Assembly (NCBI GenBank): GCA_002794775.1
Contig: NBAY01000001.1
Span: forward strand, 2,356,001 to 2,420,000
Origin: Porodaedalea pini
Taxonomy: Eukaryota > Basidiomycota > Agaricomycetes > Hymenochaetales > Hymenochaetaceae
Direction: 5' to 3'
Length of the DNA stretch: 64,000 nucleotides
Position 1 is the first letter of the stretch, and each line of letters opens with the position of its first letter. Positions 1 to 11,383 of this stretch are shown one piece after another. Below the pieces are notes generated by a model. That model was not told where the DNA came from. It ran no database searches and worked only from the letters and a program-made list of their open reading frames with translations. Made by a program: the position numbers and the translations under genes.

Positions 1-1616
1 CGACCTTAATGCACTGGCATGTGGAAAGAGGCCATTCCGGGTATGTTTGGGAATGGGTGTACCTCGCTGGATTGATTGAAAGGTGAGTGGGACAGGTTCG
101 GAGAAGGTGAGGCTGGGAGGTGGGACCGCCAGTGGGCTTTCGTAGCTGTATGTGAGTGAATTGTCCATCCGGAAATTGTACTGCAGCTCTGATAATCTTA
201 CAGAACCTGCCTGTGGAAGAAAAGCATTCTGGATATGTTCAGGAATGCGGACAGGCCCGGAAGATGACATTTGAAGAGGCCACGGTGTACTTTTGAGGCC
301 ACAGGTGAGTGCATTGACTGACCGTGAACCATACCGAGGCTCCGACAACCTCACAGCACTGACCTGTGGAAGAAAAGCATTCTGGATATGTTCAGGAATG
401 GGTGCAGGCCCGGAGGACGATGTTTGGGGAGGCCGCGGTGTACTTTTGAGGCTGCAGGTGAGTGCATCAGCCAGTCTCGAGCTATAGGGCAGCTCTGATG
501 CCGTTAGAGCATCGGCCCGTGGAAGCAAAGCATTCTGGATATGTTCGGGAATGGGTGTACCTCGCTGGATTGATCGAAAGGTGTGAATTTGAGTGCGTAG
601 AGCAGAGACTTGGTCTTCTGTGAACAAAACTGGAGACTGAGGCGGGGAAGGCTCATCGATGGACGACAGATGAGGGGTTCTAGCTGTCGACACACCATGG
701 CGTCCGGTCATCATATCATCCTGCTTGCGTCTGACCGAATCAAGAGCCTCGCTCAAATGACGGGTGTCTTGTTGTTCGTCAAGCGAGTCCTCACCGCGAC
801 CCAGCTCAACGTCAATGTGAAGAAGTGTGTCAACGTCAAACCGCAGGTGGACCGACACCCTATCCGCATCCTCCTGCTCATGTCTGGCCGTCTCGTGAAC
901 CTTGGCTGCAGTGCAATTAGCCCCTCGCTTGACATATTCTGCCTGGTCTACATGCAGATCGCACTCTGGACGACGCTGCAGAACTTCCCGCTCGGCGTGC
1001 ACATCCTGCTCAAGGAGCTGGAGGAAGTTGTGTGTATGACCCCGGTGTTTTTGATGGTTGATGCTACCAGGCTCAAGTACCTCGATATCCCCATCATCGT
1101 CTGCTATTGCCATCTGGTCTATCAGCTTAAAGAAGCCACGGATGTCTGGAAAGCCTTGCTTGCGAAGGCTTTCTTTTTTCTTTTTGGCTTTTGTTTTCTG
1201 GTTTCAAAGAGTATGTGCAGGCTTTTGTGATGGCAAACTGACTTTGTTATACCTGCTAGGCTGTGCTTTCTCTTTTATTTGAGACAACCAGTTTGCTAGT
1301 CCAACAGAAAGCTCTTGAAAAAACTTGTTACTGACTTCTGCGTCAACAAGCCCCACATCTGCTTGATCAAGGTCTGCATTTTCATCACTATCATTTGACC
1401 TGATGCTGACAATTGAGGAGCTGCTATCCCAAACTTCATGGTGCTCTGGAGGCTCATCTTCGATGTTTGACTCGGCAGCAGGATTCTGCTCTGCAGGCTG
1501 TTGCAGAGAATAGAGGTAAGGAGAAATCTTAAGAGATATTTTCATGTACTCACTGAGTCCTTTTTACTGCTTAGATTCTTTAGCCAACTGGTCTTTTTCC
1601 TTGAGGGAGGTGGCAT
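1..1616 (-). CDS. QLQ-domain protein with in-frame 51-residue repeats, 3' end off the window
   Basis: I assembled this gene by hand from exons 1616-1554, 1497-1243 and 1197-1. The introns are GT-AG and all joins are phase 0. The frame stays open to base 1, giving 505 codons with the C-terminus missing. The start MPPPSRKKTSW precedes an acidic/serine region and a lysine-rich stretch. Around residues 297-332 lies a QLQ-type motif (FTEDQ, then LRTQI, then RGTPIPEHIQ). The QLQ domain is known from SNF2/SWI-SNF ATPases and plant GRF factors. Downstream, the PIPEHIQNA half of the motif recurs three times, two of the copies at an exact 153-bp spacing. It could be the N-terminal part of an SNF2-type remodeller or a transposon-captured QLQ protein; no ATPase part is in the window. 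The opposite strand is also open (610-1230), but the QLQ match and the splice phases favour the minus strand. Confidence 0.6.
21..580 (-). repeat. Coding minisatellite, 153-bp period
   Basis: The plus-strand motif GTGGAA followed by AGCATTC and GGATATGTTC starts at 213, 366 and 519, exactly 153 bp apart. A more diverged copy starts at 21 (192 bp from the next). Because 153 is a multiple of three, each unit adds 51 residues in the minus-strand frame. Each unit contains IPEHIQNAFLP or a close variant, the C-terminal half of the QLQ motif. Confidence 0.8.
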
Positions 1617-2182
1617 CAATTATTTTGCAGGTGGTAACTGAGTCGAACAGAGGAAATGCGGCAGATATGCGCATTAGTAATATTTTGTAAACTACTATAT
1701 ATAGAAATTATTTGTCATTTAGGTATAGCCGAGACTGGCCAAAATCTCCTGTTGAATTTTTCAAAAATCCGTCAGGTTGTTGCACAATGAAATCTGAGGC
1801 CTTTGGCAAAAAAGAGTTTTTTCCTTAAACAGAAAGTCCAAAACTTCATGTTTTTGAAATTTAAAAACACAGATCTCTAGCTAAATACAATCCCAAGAGT
1901 TCTGTGGGGCTTAATTGCAAGTTTGTGTCCAGTTGAAGAAGCAGTTCCCTCGACATTGTGTGTCACCAGATTAGGCAAGTAAGGTTAGTGCCACCCGCGT
2001 CACACCCTGTCGAGTTTATCTTTCCCCTACCTTACATTGTATTAATCCTCTTACCTCCGCGACAACCTAGCCTGAGTATAGTGTGTCCTGAGTACCCGCT
2101 TGAGTATAGCACGTCCCAGATGACAGTCAGCCGAGGCCTGCCCAGTCCGAGTCATCTCCCGGACTCCCGCCTAACACTCCCA
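1617..2182. other. Intergenic AT-rich stretch, no gene seen
   Basis: This lies upstream of the QLQ gene and before the retroelement remnant. I see no exon or RNA gene. The long open frame over 1958-2182 has no recognisable protein content before the RNase H motif begins. Confidence 0.4.
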
Positions 2183-3600
2183 TCCCATCGCGGAGTCCTG
2201 GGTAATTCCAAAGCTGATAAACTAGCCAAAGATGCTGCCACAAAACCACATCGTGTAACCATACCAGACTCGCTCCCCAATTTGAATGCGCAAGTACAGC
2301 TCGACCTCCTTCGAGACTGGAAAACCAACCTTGTCAACTTGCGCGGTCATTGCTCTATCATCAAGCTGTCCTCATTTATCCTATCTCCTACACGGTCCCT
2401 CCGTCCGTTCTTGAAGCTTTCCCCTAGGAAACAGATACATCACTCAGTTCTGTCCCGTGCCGCAAGCTTACAGCCATTTCATAAGTCCTGCGACATGTGC
2501 ATGTCACATGAAGTGAGCCGCGTCAGAGCAAAGTGTCGAAAAATTAGAATGAATGCCTATTTTCTCTGTGAATTCTGCACAGTACTGCTCATTAAGTACT
2601 CAAAAAAAAGGCACGGTTCTCAGGAGAAGAAATATGTAAAATAGGGAGCAATAAATTGATTGTGTAGGCAGGTGGAGATCAAACAAGTGCAGCTGGTCTG
2701 TTCTCTCACCCATTTCCACTGAGATTCAAAAATTATGGCTCCCCTACATCTACCTATAAAATTCTTTTCTGTATCTGTAAATTAAGTATATGACTATACC
2801 AACATCTCCTGTGAGTTTGAAGCCAATTCATTCAGTATTCATGGTCCAGCAGCAAGATTTGTGTTCTACTCTGCAAGACCTGTTGTGAGAAAAGGAGGGT
2901 GGAAAGAGCTTGAAGTGGAACACAAATCTTGCTGCTGCACCATGAATACTGAATGGATTGGCTTCAAACTCACAGGAGATGTTGGTATAGTCATATACTT
3001 AATTTACAGATACAGAAAAGAATTTTATAGGTAGATGTAGGGGAGCCATAATTTTTGAATCTCAGTGGAAATGGGTGAGAGAACAGACCAGCTGCACTGT
3101 GATCTCCACCTGCCTACACAATCAATTTATTGCTCCTATTTTACATATTTCTTCTCCTGAGAACCGTGCCTTTTTTTGAGTACTTAATGACAGTACTGTG
3201 CAGAATTCACAGAAAAATAGGCATTCATTCTAATTTTTCGACACTTTGCTCTGACGCCTCTTTCACGTGACATGCACGTGTCGCAGACTTATGAAAAAGC
3301 TGTAATGCTAACATGCTCGATCTGCATAACCAAAACCTGGAACCCCGTTGCCCGGACCCTTCGTGCATCAAACACGATGTTCGCCACATTCTTAATTGCT
3401 GTCCATTTTTCGCTCATATTCGAAACGGCCTTTTTCACCAACGATCATTGCCTCTGTCCTTTTCTGATTGGTTCCGCCCGAATAACTTTCTTTTACTCTT
3501 AAAATTTGCTTTCTTTTCCTTCCGCCGTCCTCCCGACGGAATGCCTCTTTTATCTGAATTACCATCATCATATTACCTATAGTTAACCCATTCTTCACTG
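2183..3600 (+). pseudogene. LINE (non-LTR retrotransposon) 3' remnant: RNase H end and zinc-finger tail
   Basis: The translation near 2185-2260 contains HRGVLGNSKADKLAKDAA, which matches the C-terminal HxGxxGNxxAD motif of RNase H domains in fungal LINE polyproteins. Near 3340-3420 another frame reads CPDPSC, then VRHILNCCPFF, the cysteine/histidine tail typical of the same polyproteins. The two parts are in different frames and separated by a large palindrome. No reverse transcriptase or endonuclease is visible upstream, so this is a truncated, dead 3' fragment. Assignment to a particular clade (Tad-like, for example) is inference only. Confidence 0.65.
2474..3310. repeat. Large near-perfect palindrome (~390-bp arms, 51-bp loop)
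   Basis: The left arm (about 2474-2866) is the reverse complement of the right arm (about 2918-3310), with a 51-bp spacer at 2867-2917. The inner ~340 bp are nearly identical. The outer ~50 bp, including the segments reading GTCGCAG on the right and CTGCGAC on the left, match with several differences. The element splits the LINE remnant. It carries no open frame of its own. It may be a foldback/MITE-type element or the product of an inverted duplication. Confidence 0.85.
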
Positions 3601-3934
3601 TTACACATGGCCTTTTCTTACTAGCTAGTTCACACCAGCAGTTGCGCTCTACGTCCGTTTTCATGTATCTGGTCTTGTTTCCTTTGCGGTTGGTTGTCTG
3701 TTAGTAGTCGATAGCAGATATTATAAGAAGTTTTCCACGTGATCAACTCCGACGAAATTCAGCGAGGCATGAAGCATTGAGTATACGAAAGCAACATCAA
3801 GCAGTTAGACTAAGTAATACAGGAAAGCACGGCGATAAAGAATGGAGTAGGACGGAAAGCGTTGAAGTTTCTGCTGGGAGCTCAAATTGCCTTGGAAGCA
3901 TCCAGCCTGACTCACGCTTCTGCCATCTACATTC
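3601..3934. other. Intergenic, nothing recognised
   Basis: This is the downstream flank of the TAF-like gene. I found no exon, repeat or RNA gene. Confidence 0.4.
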
Positions 3935-5799
3935 TTATTTCGCTTTACCAATCTTGATCGAATTCCTTCGAGGAGGGCCTCCAGGCTGTGTGACTCCGTC
4001 AACTCCAGATGTCCCATTGTTGCTGATCGAGTTGAGGCTGAAGCTCCCCAGCGCCCTCCCGCGCTTGTATTGCGAAGGTGGCTGACGGAAATCGTGCGTC
4101 TCCCAGTCCCATGTCGCAAGTAGCATCGCATCAGGAAGCACATTAGCATCCTTTTCCTTTTTGTCGTGCTGCCGCTCTTCGTCATCGTCATCTGCTTTCC
4201 CCTTCCCGTCCTTGCCTTTGCCCTTCCCGGACTGAGTTGTACCTGCTGCCTGGGTAACCAAATTCGAGTTCCATGGAGCAGGAACGCCTGTGCCATAGAG
4301 AAGTTTCTCCTTCGATGCACTATTCATGAGTGGAGGGGGTGGATATACCCGAGTCGCTCGATTGAACACCGGTAGCTAACAGAGAAATTAATATTAATTT
4401 GTACAAGCTAAAAAAGAAAAACATACCGGAAGAATCGCTCTAGCGATATCTGGGATGCGCGACCTTGGCTGATAACTGGGTAAGACCACAGACTCGCTGG
4501 TCACTACGGGGCGCGACGATGACGATGGCATGAACAACGGCTGGTCGTCCTTCCCTTTACTGCCGATTGGTACGGGAAAAGACGGCCCCGGTGCGACAAC
4601 CCGTGGTTTTGGCGCCGCCGCACTCCCGAATAGGGTATCAGCGGGAGTCCAGCGCGATGCAGCATACGCCTGGCCTAGCATTGCGAGTGCGACACGGTGG
4701 CGCGCGGGATTCATCGATGGATGAGGGGACGGCGGGTTGGTGAGCATATGATGGTACGCGCCTAAAAGCGCGTGCGTGATTTCTGGCATTGTGTGCTTAC
4801 GTGCCTGGAGCTGAAGCGTATGGCCAGGGCTGGACAAAGCTTTCTTGAAGCTTTGCCGGTCTGGGAGGTGCGCCTCCGGTGCGGACGAGAGAGACGACAT
4901 GTTGTACGGAACGGGAGTGAGATAATCTGCAGCAGACGTTGCTGTTGACAGTTGTTGAGGTAAGGGTGTTGGAAGTCGTTCCCGTTCTCGCTCTGGAGCG
5001 GTTGTGGGCGGCGGGAGCATCAATTCCGCTTCTGACTTGATATGTGGTGACGACGGTTGACTGATGTCCCCATTCGCAGTCATTGGGTAGGGAGGGAGGA
5101 ATTCAGGGATATGAGAGGGAGGATTCCAGCTCGCCAACCGAGGTCGTTTCCTCGACGGCGAAGCGGGGTTGGATACTGGCGAGGGGGGTAGAGTTGGCGA
5201 CATCATCCGAATGTCGTCTTTCTCGGACCCATTCTGCATGATCACGTCACCATTAAGCTGTATTTCGTACTCCTCATCCTCGCTGGCTTCGGCATCATCG
5301 TCATCGTCGCTCCTCGAATACTCATTCAGGTTCGGCTCCGGCATTTCCGCGTACACGAGCATCATTGCGTCGTCGTGAACCAGTCTCCTGCCTTCGGCAA
5401 GCGTGTCTATGTATTGCAAGTGAAAGCAAATAATATCAGCAAGGAGTGAAGCACGCGCGTCCTGCGGTAATGACCTTTTAGCAGCGCGAGCTCCTCCGCG
5501 CGGCGCGTTGTGGTGCCCGCGTAGCGCGCCACCTCTCGGGCTTCTCCCTCTGCATAGTCCGCCAGTTCATCGACAGATACACCGAGCTCGTCAAGTGCGA
5601 GCATTGCATCTGATACGGAGACGGTTGCGCGACCCGCGTGCTCGGCGTAACGCGCACAGGTGTTCGCAAGGAGCGAGACATACCGAGACAACAGGTCAGT
5701 GAGCACGTGTGATGCTTGCGACGAAGCACGATTGAAGTTCTGGGCGTGCAGTGTCTTCTGAGTGACCGACTCAAGCAGGCCATTCGCTGTGCCATCCAT
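3935..5799 (-). CDS. Bromodomain-associated (BTP) histone-fold protein, TAF3/TAF8-like
   Basis: Exons are 5799-5475, 5406-4427 and 4375-3935 (GT-AG introns; 1746 nt, 581 aa). Residues about 25-90 form a helical segment (LLSRYVSLLANTCARYAEHA, then VSDAMLALDELG). It resembles the bromodomain-associated histone fold of TFIID subunits TAF3 and TAF8 and of some other transcription factors. The rest is low complexity: an acidic stretch after residue 130 (SDDDDDAEASEDEE), an SPSRKRPR basic patch that could act as a nuclear signal, proline/serine-rich parts and a GKGKGKDGKGK run near the C-terminus. No PHD finger is present. By analogy it would act in the nucleus in transcription initiation. TAF3 versus TAF8 cannot be decided by eye. 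The exon 1/2 junction uses phase 1 and was checked. Confidence 0.75.
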
Positions 5800-6834
5800 T
5801 GTTACAGACTGTTTTAGTTGACGTTGATTCTGTCCAGGCTAGTCTGTGGCTCGTGTATGGCAAACAACGAAGAATCAATATACTATTCCTCGTATGGTTC
5901 TCGAAATTTCGCAAGTTGCAGAGCTATCCGACAGCAGCGTCGACAAGTACAAGCGCAGCGTTGAAGTCTTGAGTAGAAGATGTGGGTAGAGCTCGAACAC
6001 AGTCGCGGAAAGGACAAGTGACTGTCAGAGGCATCAGGTTCCAAATCTAGTAACTAAATTACATACGTCGTCGCTTACATATGTGTCCTCGACTCATCTC
6101 GCAGGCCTTTTCAAATTTCAACACAATATTAATGTCACTCGACCTGACAAAGGATCCTTTTCTATAAGTAAACATATCTATAAGCTGCGGCTCGTAGAGC
6201 TAGCTCTTAGCATCCTCCACCGTCCCGTTCCTCAGGCTTTCAGACCAGTTTCTCGGCCCTAGGACTCTCCTCTCCTATGCGTCAACATTAATCTAGATAT
6301 TGCAGACATCAATTCCCATTACTACTGAGGCTTATCAGGACGCCATGTAATGGGTCTTTCCCTTCCCAGAATTCCTTGGTGATCAACAAGATAGAGATGA
6401 GGTATTGCGACGCCTTCGAAAAAATCCCCTCAAGGCAAGTGGCATTCTCTCGCTTCCAGAGGAATAGAGTCTTCAACATGAACAATGAACGTACTAACTA
6501 AATTATTCAGTCCGTCGCTCAAGCAAAAGACGGGCCTACTGTTGACTTGCTCACGATCGTGTGAGAGTCCAGAGAATATTACACGCTCATTCCCAGTGTA
6601 ATTCTTCCAGTTCTCTTCGGTCCGTTGCCGCGTCTCTTCTCTAGTTCTTTCTTTTTTTTCGTCCTGTTCTTCCGTCCTGCAGCTGCGAAAGCCAGTGAAA
6701 CTCTTTATACAGCTCTTTTTTATGATATACCAGCTTGTTGAGAGTCGCGAGGAAATGATGCAGCCTCTACAGACTGAAGACTGCATTGCGTTCTCGACCA
6801 AACTCTGGCTTCGGGAAGATTGGGCACGCGTTCA
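5800..6834. other. Intergenic ~1 kb, no gene recognised
   Basis: This is upstream of the TAF-like gene and up to the edge of the inverted duplication. Short open frames (6430-6801 minus, 6695-6916 plus) show no family motif. An AATATTAAT motif occurs near 6125. Confidence 0.4.
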
Positions 6835-9040
6835 AGTCGTTTGCTCGTATATGCGCGCTGTTTACAAAATGAAGTACACTCCCACTGGCAGTTCACCACT
6901 GCTCTTTAATTCTTAACTGTTGCCTTCCAGAAGACTCGAGCAACCTTGTCTCTCTGTTCTTAATTATTCGACGCAATCTGCCTGAGCAGTAAAACGAGCT
7001 CTGCTGCTCTGGCACTACAGAAGAAAGTTCGTAGCTTAGTACAACCCACCTGCTCAGCCTGCTTTTACGTGCAAACCTATGGTTTCCCCCCTCACTGACC
7101 AGCCGGCGTTCAGCATTGGGCACGTGCTACAGCTGACCTGGATTCAACGCGTATCGCAATGCTAGTACATGGCATGTCTGCAGTCATCTAAATATGCACA
7201 CTAATCTATACGATATCACGACACTCCATAGAATAAGCTCGAGATGTGGGACACGGGCGCTGTACGATCTTCAGACCATCTTCTTGGCACCTCAAGAACA
7301 TAGGATTCTCGATGACCGGGGAAGGAGAACGGTAACTGTGTACTAGCTCGAGTGTATTCAGTGATCGGTATTTCTGCTGATCGTCAAACTGAGAAATCGG
7401 AATCTGGCTAGAGAACGATTCTATATCAGACTCATCAGAGTGATCCTGATCCTGGGATTGAGGAGTACGACAGCAGCGAGAAGAAACCAACTTTGCAAGT
7501 ACCTGGAGCGAAGCCGAGCATGCGTGGAGAGCTAGTGTTTCTAGTTCGGGGCAAGGAGGCATACGGCTCACTTCATCATGGTCCATATTTACCGACTCAG
7601 ACTCAGAAGCGGGTCCGCTTAGCCGACGGAGCACTTCATCTGAAGTCAGTGCATCGTCTACAGCGAGTCTTTTCAAACCAGGCACCAGATCCAGCATATC
7701 GAGAAGCTCGGTATCAGTCATTGGTGTTCCTAGTAGCTCGAGTTCACGTAGAGGTGGACCAAGCCTGGGTCTCGGACCAGATCTGCGAAGGAGCTCAGCG
7801 ACGTGTGGCCAGCCCTGATCTGCCCCAAGCGAGTCATCCATGAAAAGCTCGAATGTGCGCAGCGCTGGGAGGCGGAGGAGGTACAGAAAGGAACTGGGGT
7901 CAGACGCCTCCTGATCAGGGCCAGAGAGACAGGCCAGTGAGAACTTCTTGAGGCGTTCTAACGTGAGCAAACGTGCATGTGGCAGCGCGAAGGGCGGGGC
8001 ATCGACGAACTGGATGGAGAGAGCCTCGAGGTTCGGACTGGACTGGAGCCAGGTGAAGGCATCGGGCTGCGAGGAGGTGGCATTGATGGCGAGGGAAGTG
8101 AGGTGCATCAACGGGGCGTCGTCCGGGAGGAACGGGTTTACCCTCAGCTGGGGCATTGAAGCACGATGCTCTTCAGCTGCGGGCAGCGCGCGAGGTCTAG
8201 CATGCGCTCCACATGTGAGCTGCCTGACTCGGACTCGGATTCCGGGCTGGTGCCGGTGGTGAGGTGAGTTGTTGATGAGATGAGGAGGTGCTCGAGCAAG
8301 GGTGCGCCAATGAGGAGAGATGACAGGAGAATATTGAGGGCTTCTGGGGTGCGGCAGTGCACGATGAGGACGCGCCATCTGTGGCGAACGCGGTCCATGA
8401 TTAGTGTCAAGCGGTGCATGCTATCTACATGTGCTTCAAGCTCAGTTTCCTGGGACCCGCAAGCTCCACCAGGTGGTCGTATCTCACTCTGGACCCCGCC
8501 ATAGTCAAGGGCAAAGGAAAGTGGGAGCTTCTCGCCACTCCTAGAGATATATAGATTCAGCAGCTCAACGTCTCCGGGTGTCGGATTTGGATTTGGATTC
8601 GTGCTTCGCACTGGCTCGTTCGGGAGCGCGATGGATGTCCAGAGCTGTGGTGTAGACACGGCGACCTGGCGCCATTGCGAATTGACCCAGGAGAGGTTGA
8701 GCGGAGCGGCTGTGCGCGAGGGCCTTGAGAATACAGCATCCACCGAGCCATCAGAGACAGATTCGAGAAAGATAGATTCGAGAAGTTCGTTAGGGAGCGT
8801 GGGTGCGAAGTCGTCGCGGTGATTTTGCATACGAAAAGAGGGACTCGGAGAACGGAGAGGGTTGTAGGCTCCGTTCCTTTGCAGGTATTAATGCTAAGTT
8901 AGAGGTAGCAAAGCAAAGGGAAGTCGAAGACTCGGCCTTGGAGCGAAATGTCCGTTTAGGCTGTAACTTTGCTCGCTGCTGCTTTCAGAAATGATCGAAC
9001 ATATTGCCTGAGGATTTGCGTCGGAAATGTTGACAGACTC
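6835..9040 (-). repeat. Left copy of a ~2.2-kb inverted duplication (partner 33860-36065)
   Basis: Read on the minus strand, this segment aligns end to end with 33860-36065 on the plus strand. The match includes the 5' flank (TCAACATTT, GACGCAAATCCTCA), the F-box coding region and the 3' flank ending in CAGCGCGCATATACGAGCAAA. The coding part is visibly more similar between the copies than the flanks are. The boundaries are by eye, within about 20 bp. Confidence 0.85.
7206..8830 (-). pseudogene. F-box/LRR-like gene, left copy, broken by a 1-bp deletion
   Basis: The N-terminal frame (8830-8144) starts MQNHRDDFAPTLPNELLESI, an F-box-like LPxELL motif. A WRQVAVSTPQLWTSIAL segment follows, typical of the large agaricomycete F-box families. 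The remainder (LRR-like, no strict repeats) is in another frame down to 7206. The frame breaks near 8152: this copy reads CAATGCCCCAG where the right-hand copy reads CAATGTCCCCAG, so one base is missing. Joined, it would be about 540 aa. F-box proteins recruit substrates to SCF ubiquitin ligases, but this copy probably makes only a truncated product of 228 aa unless the deletion is a sequencing error. Confidence 0.7.
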
Positions 9041-9306
9041 ACAAAAGAGTATTGTCTGTAAAATGCGTTCAAAAGGGTTAGGAACTTTTTGACGTTAATT
9101 TTCTGACATTAAGCTTCTCCGCATAAGTACAGATGAGAGAACATGACAAGCTGAAAAAATGTATGTCGAATGTTTGTGTTGGTTTGTTCTTCGCGACTCA
9201 CCTCCTATGATGCGTGTTCGGCTTCTAACTTCAGATTGTGGAGCTCTTACATAACAGAAAATATACAAAAGAACAGAAGCAAAAATTATTTTCTTTTTGA
9301 CAAGAT
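8831..9306. promoter_or_regulatory. Divergent intergenic region between two F-box-type genes
   Basis: About 476 bp separates the minus-strand F-box copy from the plus-strand F-box-like gene. The left 210 bp belong to the inverted duplication. No clear TATA box or other element was identified. Confidence 0.4.
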
Positions 9307-10917
9307 TTGTCTTCTCACAATCAACGATCTGATCGCCAGCTGGCAGCGAACGCAACGATGGCCGTGCCTGCGCCAGCGCCATTCAACGACAGGCTGTCCT
9401 TTGATAGGACACTCGACACCTACATAGAGTTCCCAACCTGCTCGGACGCCATGCTCGCGAGCCTCGGCCTCGCTCACGGTGTCGATTCCAAGGTCATGGA
9501 TGCCATCTTCGCCATCGTGCAGAATGCCCACTTCGACCCGGCTGAGCTCACTCTGCGCAGCACAGAGGATGTCTACCTGCACGTGGCCAAACATCGGTGC
9601 CGTGAGACTGTACTTCTCACGCATCGCGGCTTCAGCGAGTGTGCCGCGTTTGGCGTGCTCCCGCAGCCGATCCTTGAGGGCGTCGTCGATGTGATCGGTG
9701 ATGAGCTCGAGCATGTGTCGCGCGCGTTTACGAGCGGAATGCCGATTTGGTATGGAAAAGACGCGAAGAGGGCTGCCGCGCTCCGCAAGGATTTGCTGAG
9801 CATGTGTCTCGTACAGCGAAGCTGGCTTCAGCCTGTCCGACGCGCGTTGGGACGTTGCCTTGAGCTCGTCAACCCGTCGCGGGACACGCTGATGCGCTCC
9901 CTGCGTCAACCACTCGTCGGGCCGTGGACCAGGCACCTATCTATTGTTGCGCTCGAGGAGAACGAACCGGCAGACCTCGTCAAACCACTCCAAAAACTTC
10001 TTTCCGAGCGATTGACTTCCGTGCTCTCGATGAGCCTCACGGTGCGACGCCGGGACTTAGCCACGTTCGCTGAAATTCTCGATCTTCTTCCGCTGGTTAG
10101 GGACTTCAAGCTCGAGGTCTATCCTAAGGGTAGCGATTGCTTCCCAGTGCCTACCGCGCTCTTCTCGGCATTCGCATCTCTGCCCCGCCTCGAGCATCTC
10201 TCCCTGAAACTCTCCAAATGGTCGCCAGCTGGACTCTCACCCGACGCGCTCCCCGCGGAGCTCGCCTCCGTCGCGCATTCGCCGCATCTGCTCTCCGTCC
10301 ACCTCTACGGTCACACTCCGGCGGAGCGCCTTTCGTGGATACGCGCAGCGAACGGTGTGTTCCACTTGCGCACGCTCGAGAAGGATTTCGGACGGAAAGG
10401 ACGACCTACGCGTGAATACCCGTTCTCCTCCCTCGAACCCACCACCGCGCTCTTCGCGCACCTCTCCGACCTCCGGCTGCGGGTCCCCGAATCGGGAAAC
10501 ATAGCCCTCCCGCGTCTTCTCCCTCACAGTACCGCGCTCCACCAGCTGTACTTCGAGGCGGACGACTTTCCCTCATCCGCCGCTCTCGCAAGCATCCCAG
10601 CATCCACAGTGCGCCTTGCATTCCAGTTCTCGATCGACTTTAGAAGGTACCCCGACGCGGATCACGAGCCGTGGGTGGAGTTCGATCAGCGGCTGTTGGC
10701 GTATCTGATGGGTGACCGGGCAGAGAAGTTGGAATCGCTGCGCGTGTATATGCGCCCGGAAAGCGAGGGCTTTCTTGTTCGGACGAAGAGTGGATATCGA
10801 TTTAGGGTGATGGAGGAGATTAAGCTCCCGAGGAGCGAGAGACTCTGCAGGGAACGAGGGATTGAGTGGAGGTTCACGCATGAGGCGGATAGGTTGCAAG
10901 GGCATTGGCTTGATTAG
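9307..10917 (+). CDS. F-box-like protein, intronless
   Basis: A single 536-aa open frame; a second Met at 9358 (MAVPAPAPFNDR) may be the real start. After an N-terminal helical region (residues about 35-120), a degenerate F-box runs through VLPQPILEGVVDVIGDELEH and is resumed after an insertion by LLSMCLVQRSWLQPVRRALG (about 160-185). The C-terminal two thirds are rich in leucine-spaced segments such as LPRLEHLSLKL, like the LRR-like halves of agaricomycete F-box proteins. The predicted role is a substrate adaptor of an SCF ubiquitin ligase; the target is unknown. It is divergent from, and different in sequence to, the duplicated F-box pair nearby. Confidence 0.65.
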   Translation: MSSHNQRSDRQLAANATMAVPAPAPFNDRLSFDRTLDTYIEFPTCSDAMLASLGLAHGVDSKVMDAIFAIVQNAHFDPAELTLRSTEDVYLHVAKHRCRETVLLTHRGFSECAAFGVLPQPILEGVVDVIGDELEHVSRAFTSGMPIWYGKDAKRAAALRKDLLSMCLVQRSWLQPVRRALGRCLELVNPSRDTLMRSLRQPLVGPWTRHLSIVALEENEPADLVKPLQKLLSERLTSVLSMSLTVRRRDLATFAEILDLLPLVRDFKLEVYPKGSDCFPVPTALFSAFASLPRLEHLSLKLSKWSPAGLSPDALPAELASVAHSPHLLSVHLYGHTPAERLSWIRAANGVFHLRTLEKDFGRKGRPTREYPFSSLEPTTALFAHLSDLRLRVPESGNIALPRLLPHSTALHQLYFEADDFPSSAALASIPASTVRLAFQFSIDFRRYPDADHEPWVEFDQRLLAYLMGDRAEKLESLRVYMRPESEGFLVRTKSGYRFRVMEEIKLPRSERLCRERGIEWRFTHEADRLQGHWLD

Positions 10918-11383
10918 ACTTGACCGGAAGGCAGATTTGCGTCCAACACAACATCGCAGCGTAATGGAATTGGAATCATCACTGCACCCGCGCTCGTATT
11001 TATTTTCACACTGCTCAGTAGACGATCATACACACATCGCGCTTTTGTCACTATAGACTGGGCGCCCTAGGTGCTATGTAGCTATGCTTATCACGCTATA
11101 CCAGTATCGGATATTTATGTCTCTCGAATACCAGACTTTCCCTCTGAAACGCGTCCTTGTTTCGTGACTCCTTCCGAAAGTTTCGTCGTAAGCTTCCCTT
11201 TTCCAACGTAAGTGTTGAGAGACTTTCAACTTGAGAAAAAGGCGTACGGATAAATAGTACTAAACAACGCGTCGCGTCCAGAAAATCTCTCACGATGATG
11301 ACGTGCATAGCACGGTGCGCAGTCGACCATCGATCCGACACATCTACTTGTACACTAGAATTCGAAAAATCTATGTTGGAAGT
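10918..11383. other. Intergenic, 3' of the F-box gene and promoter of the GPHR gene
   Basis: No exon recognised. Open frames here on the minus strand lack family motifs. Confidence 0.4.

Noticed and set aside
610..1230. 206-aa plus-strand frame with hydrophobic stretches
   Set aside because: It lies antisense to the spliced QLQ gene; its hydrophobic look follows from the acidic/charged minus-strand codons and no family motif is present.
1958..2182. N-terminal part of a 228-aa frame upstream of the RNase H motif
   Set aside because: No reverse transcriptase or RNase H core residues; the open frame appears accidental before about 2183.
6430..6801. 123-aa minus-strand frame rich in Glu/Arg
   Set aside because: No recognisable domain, no plausible splice partners; simple composition explains the frame.
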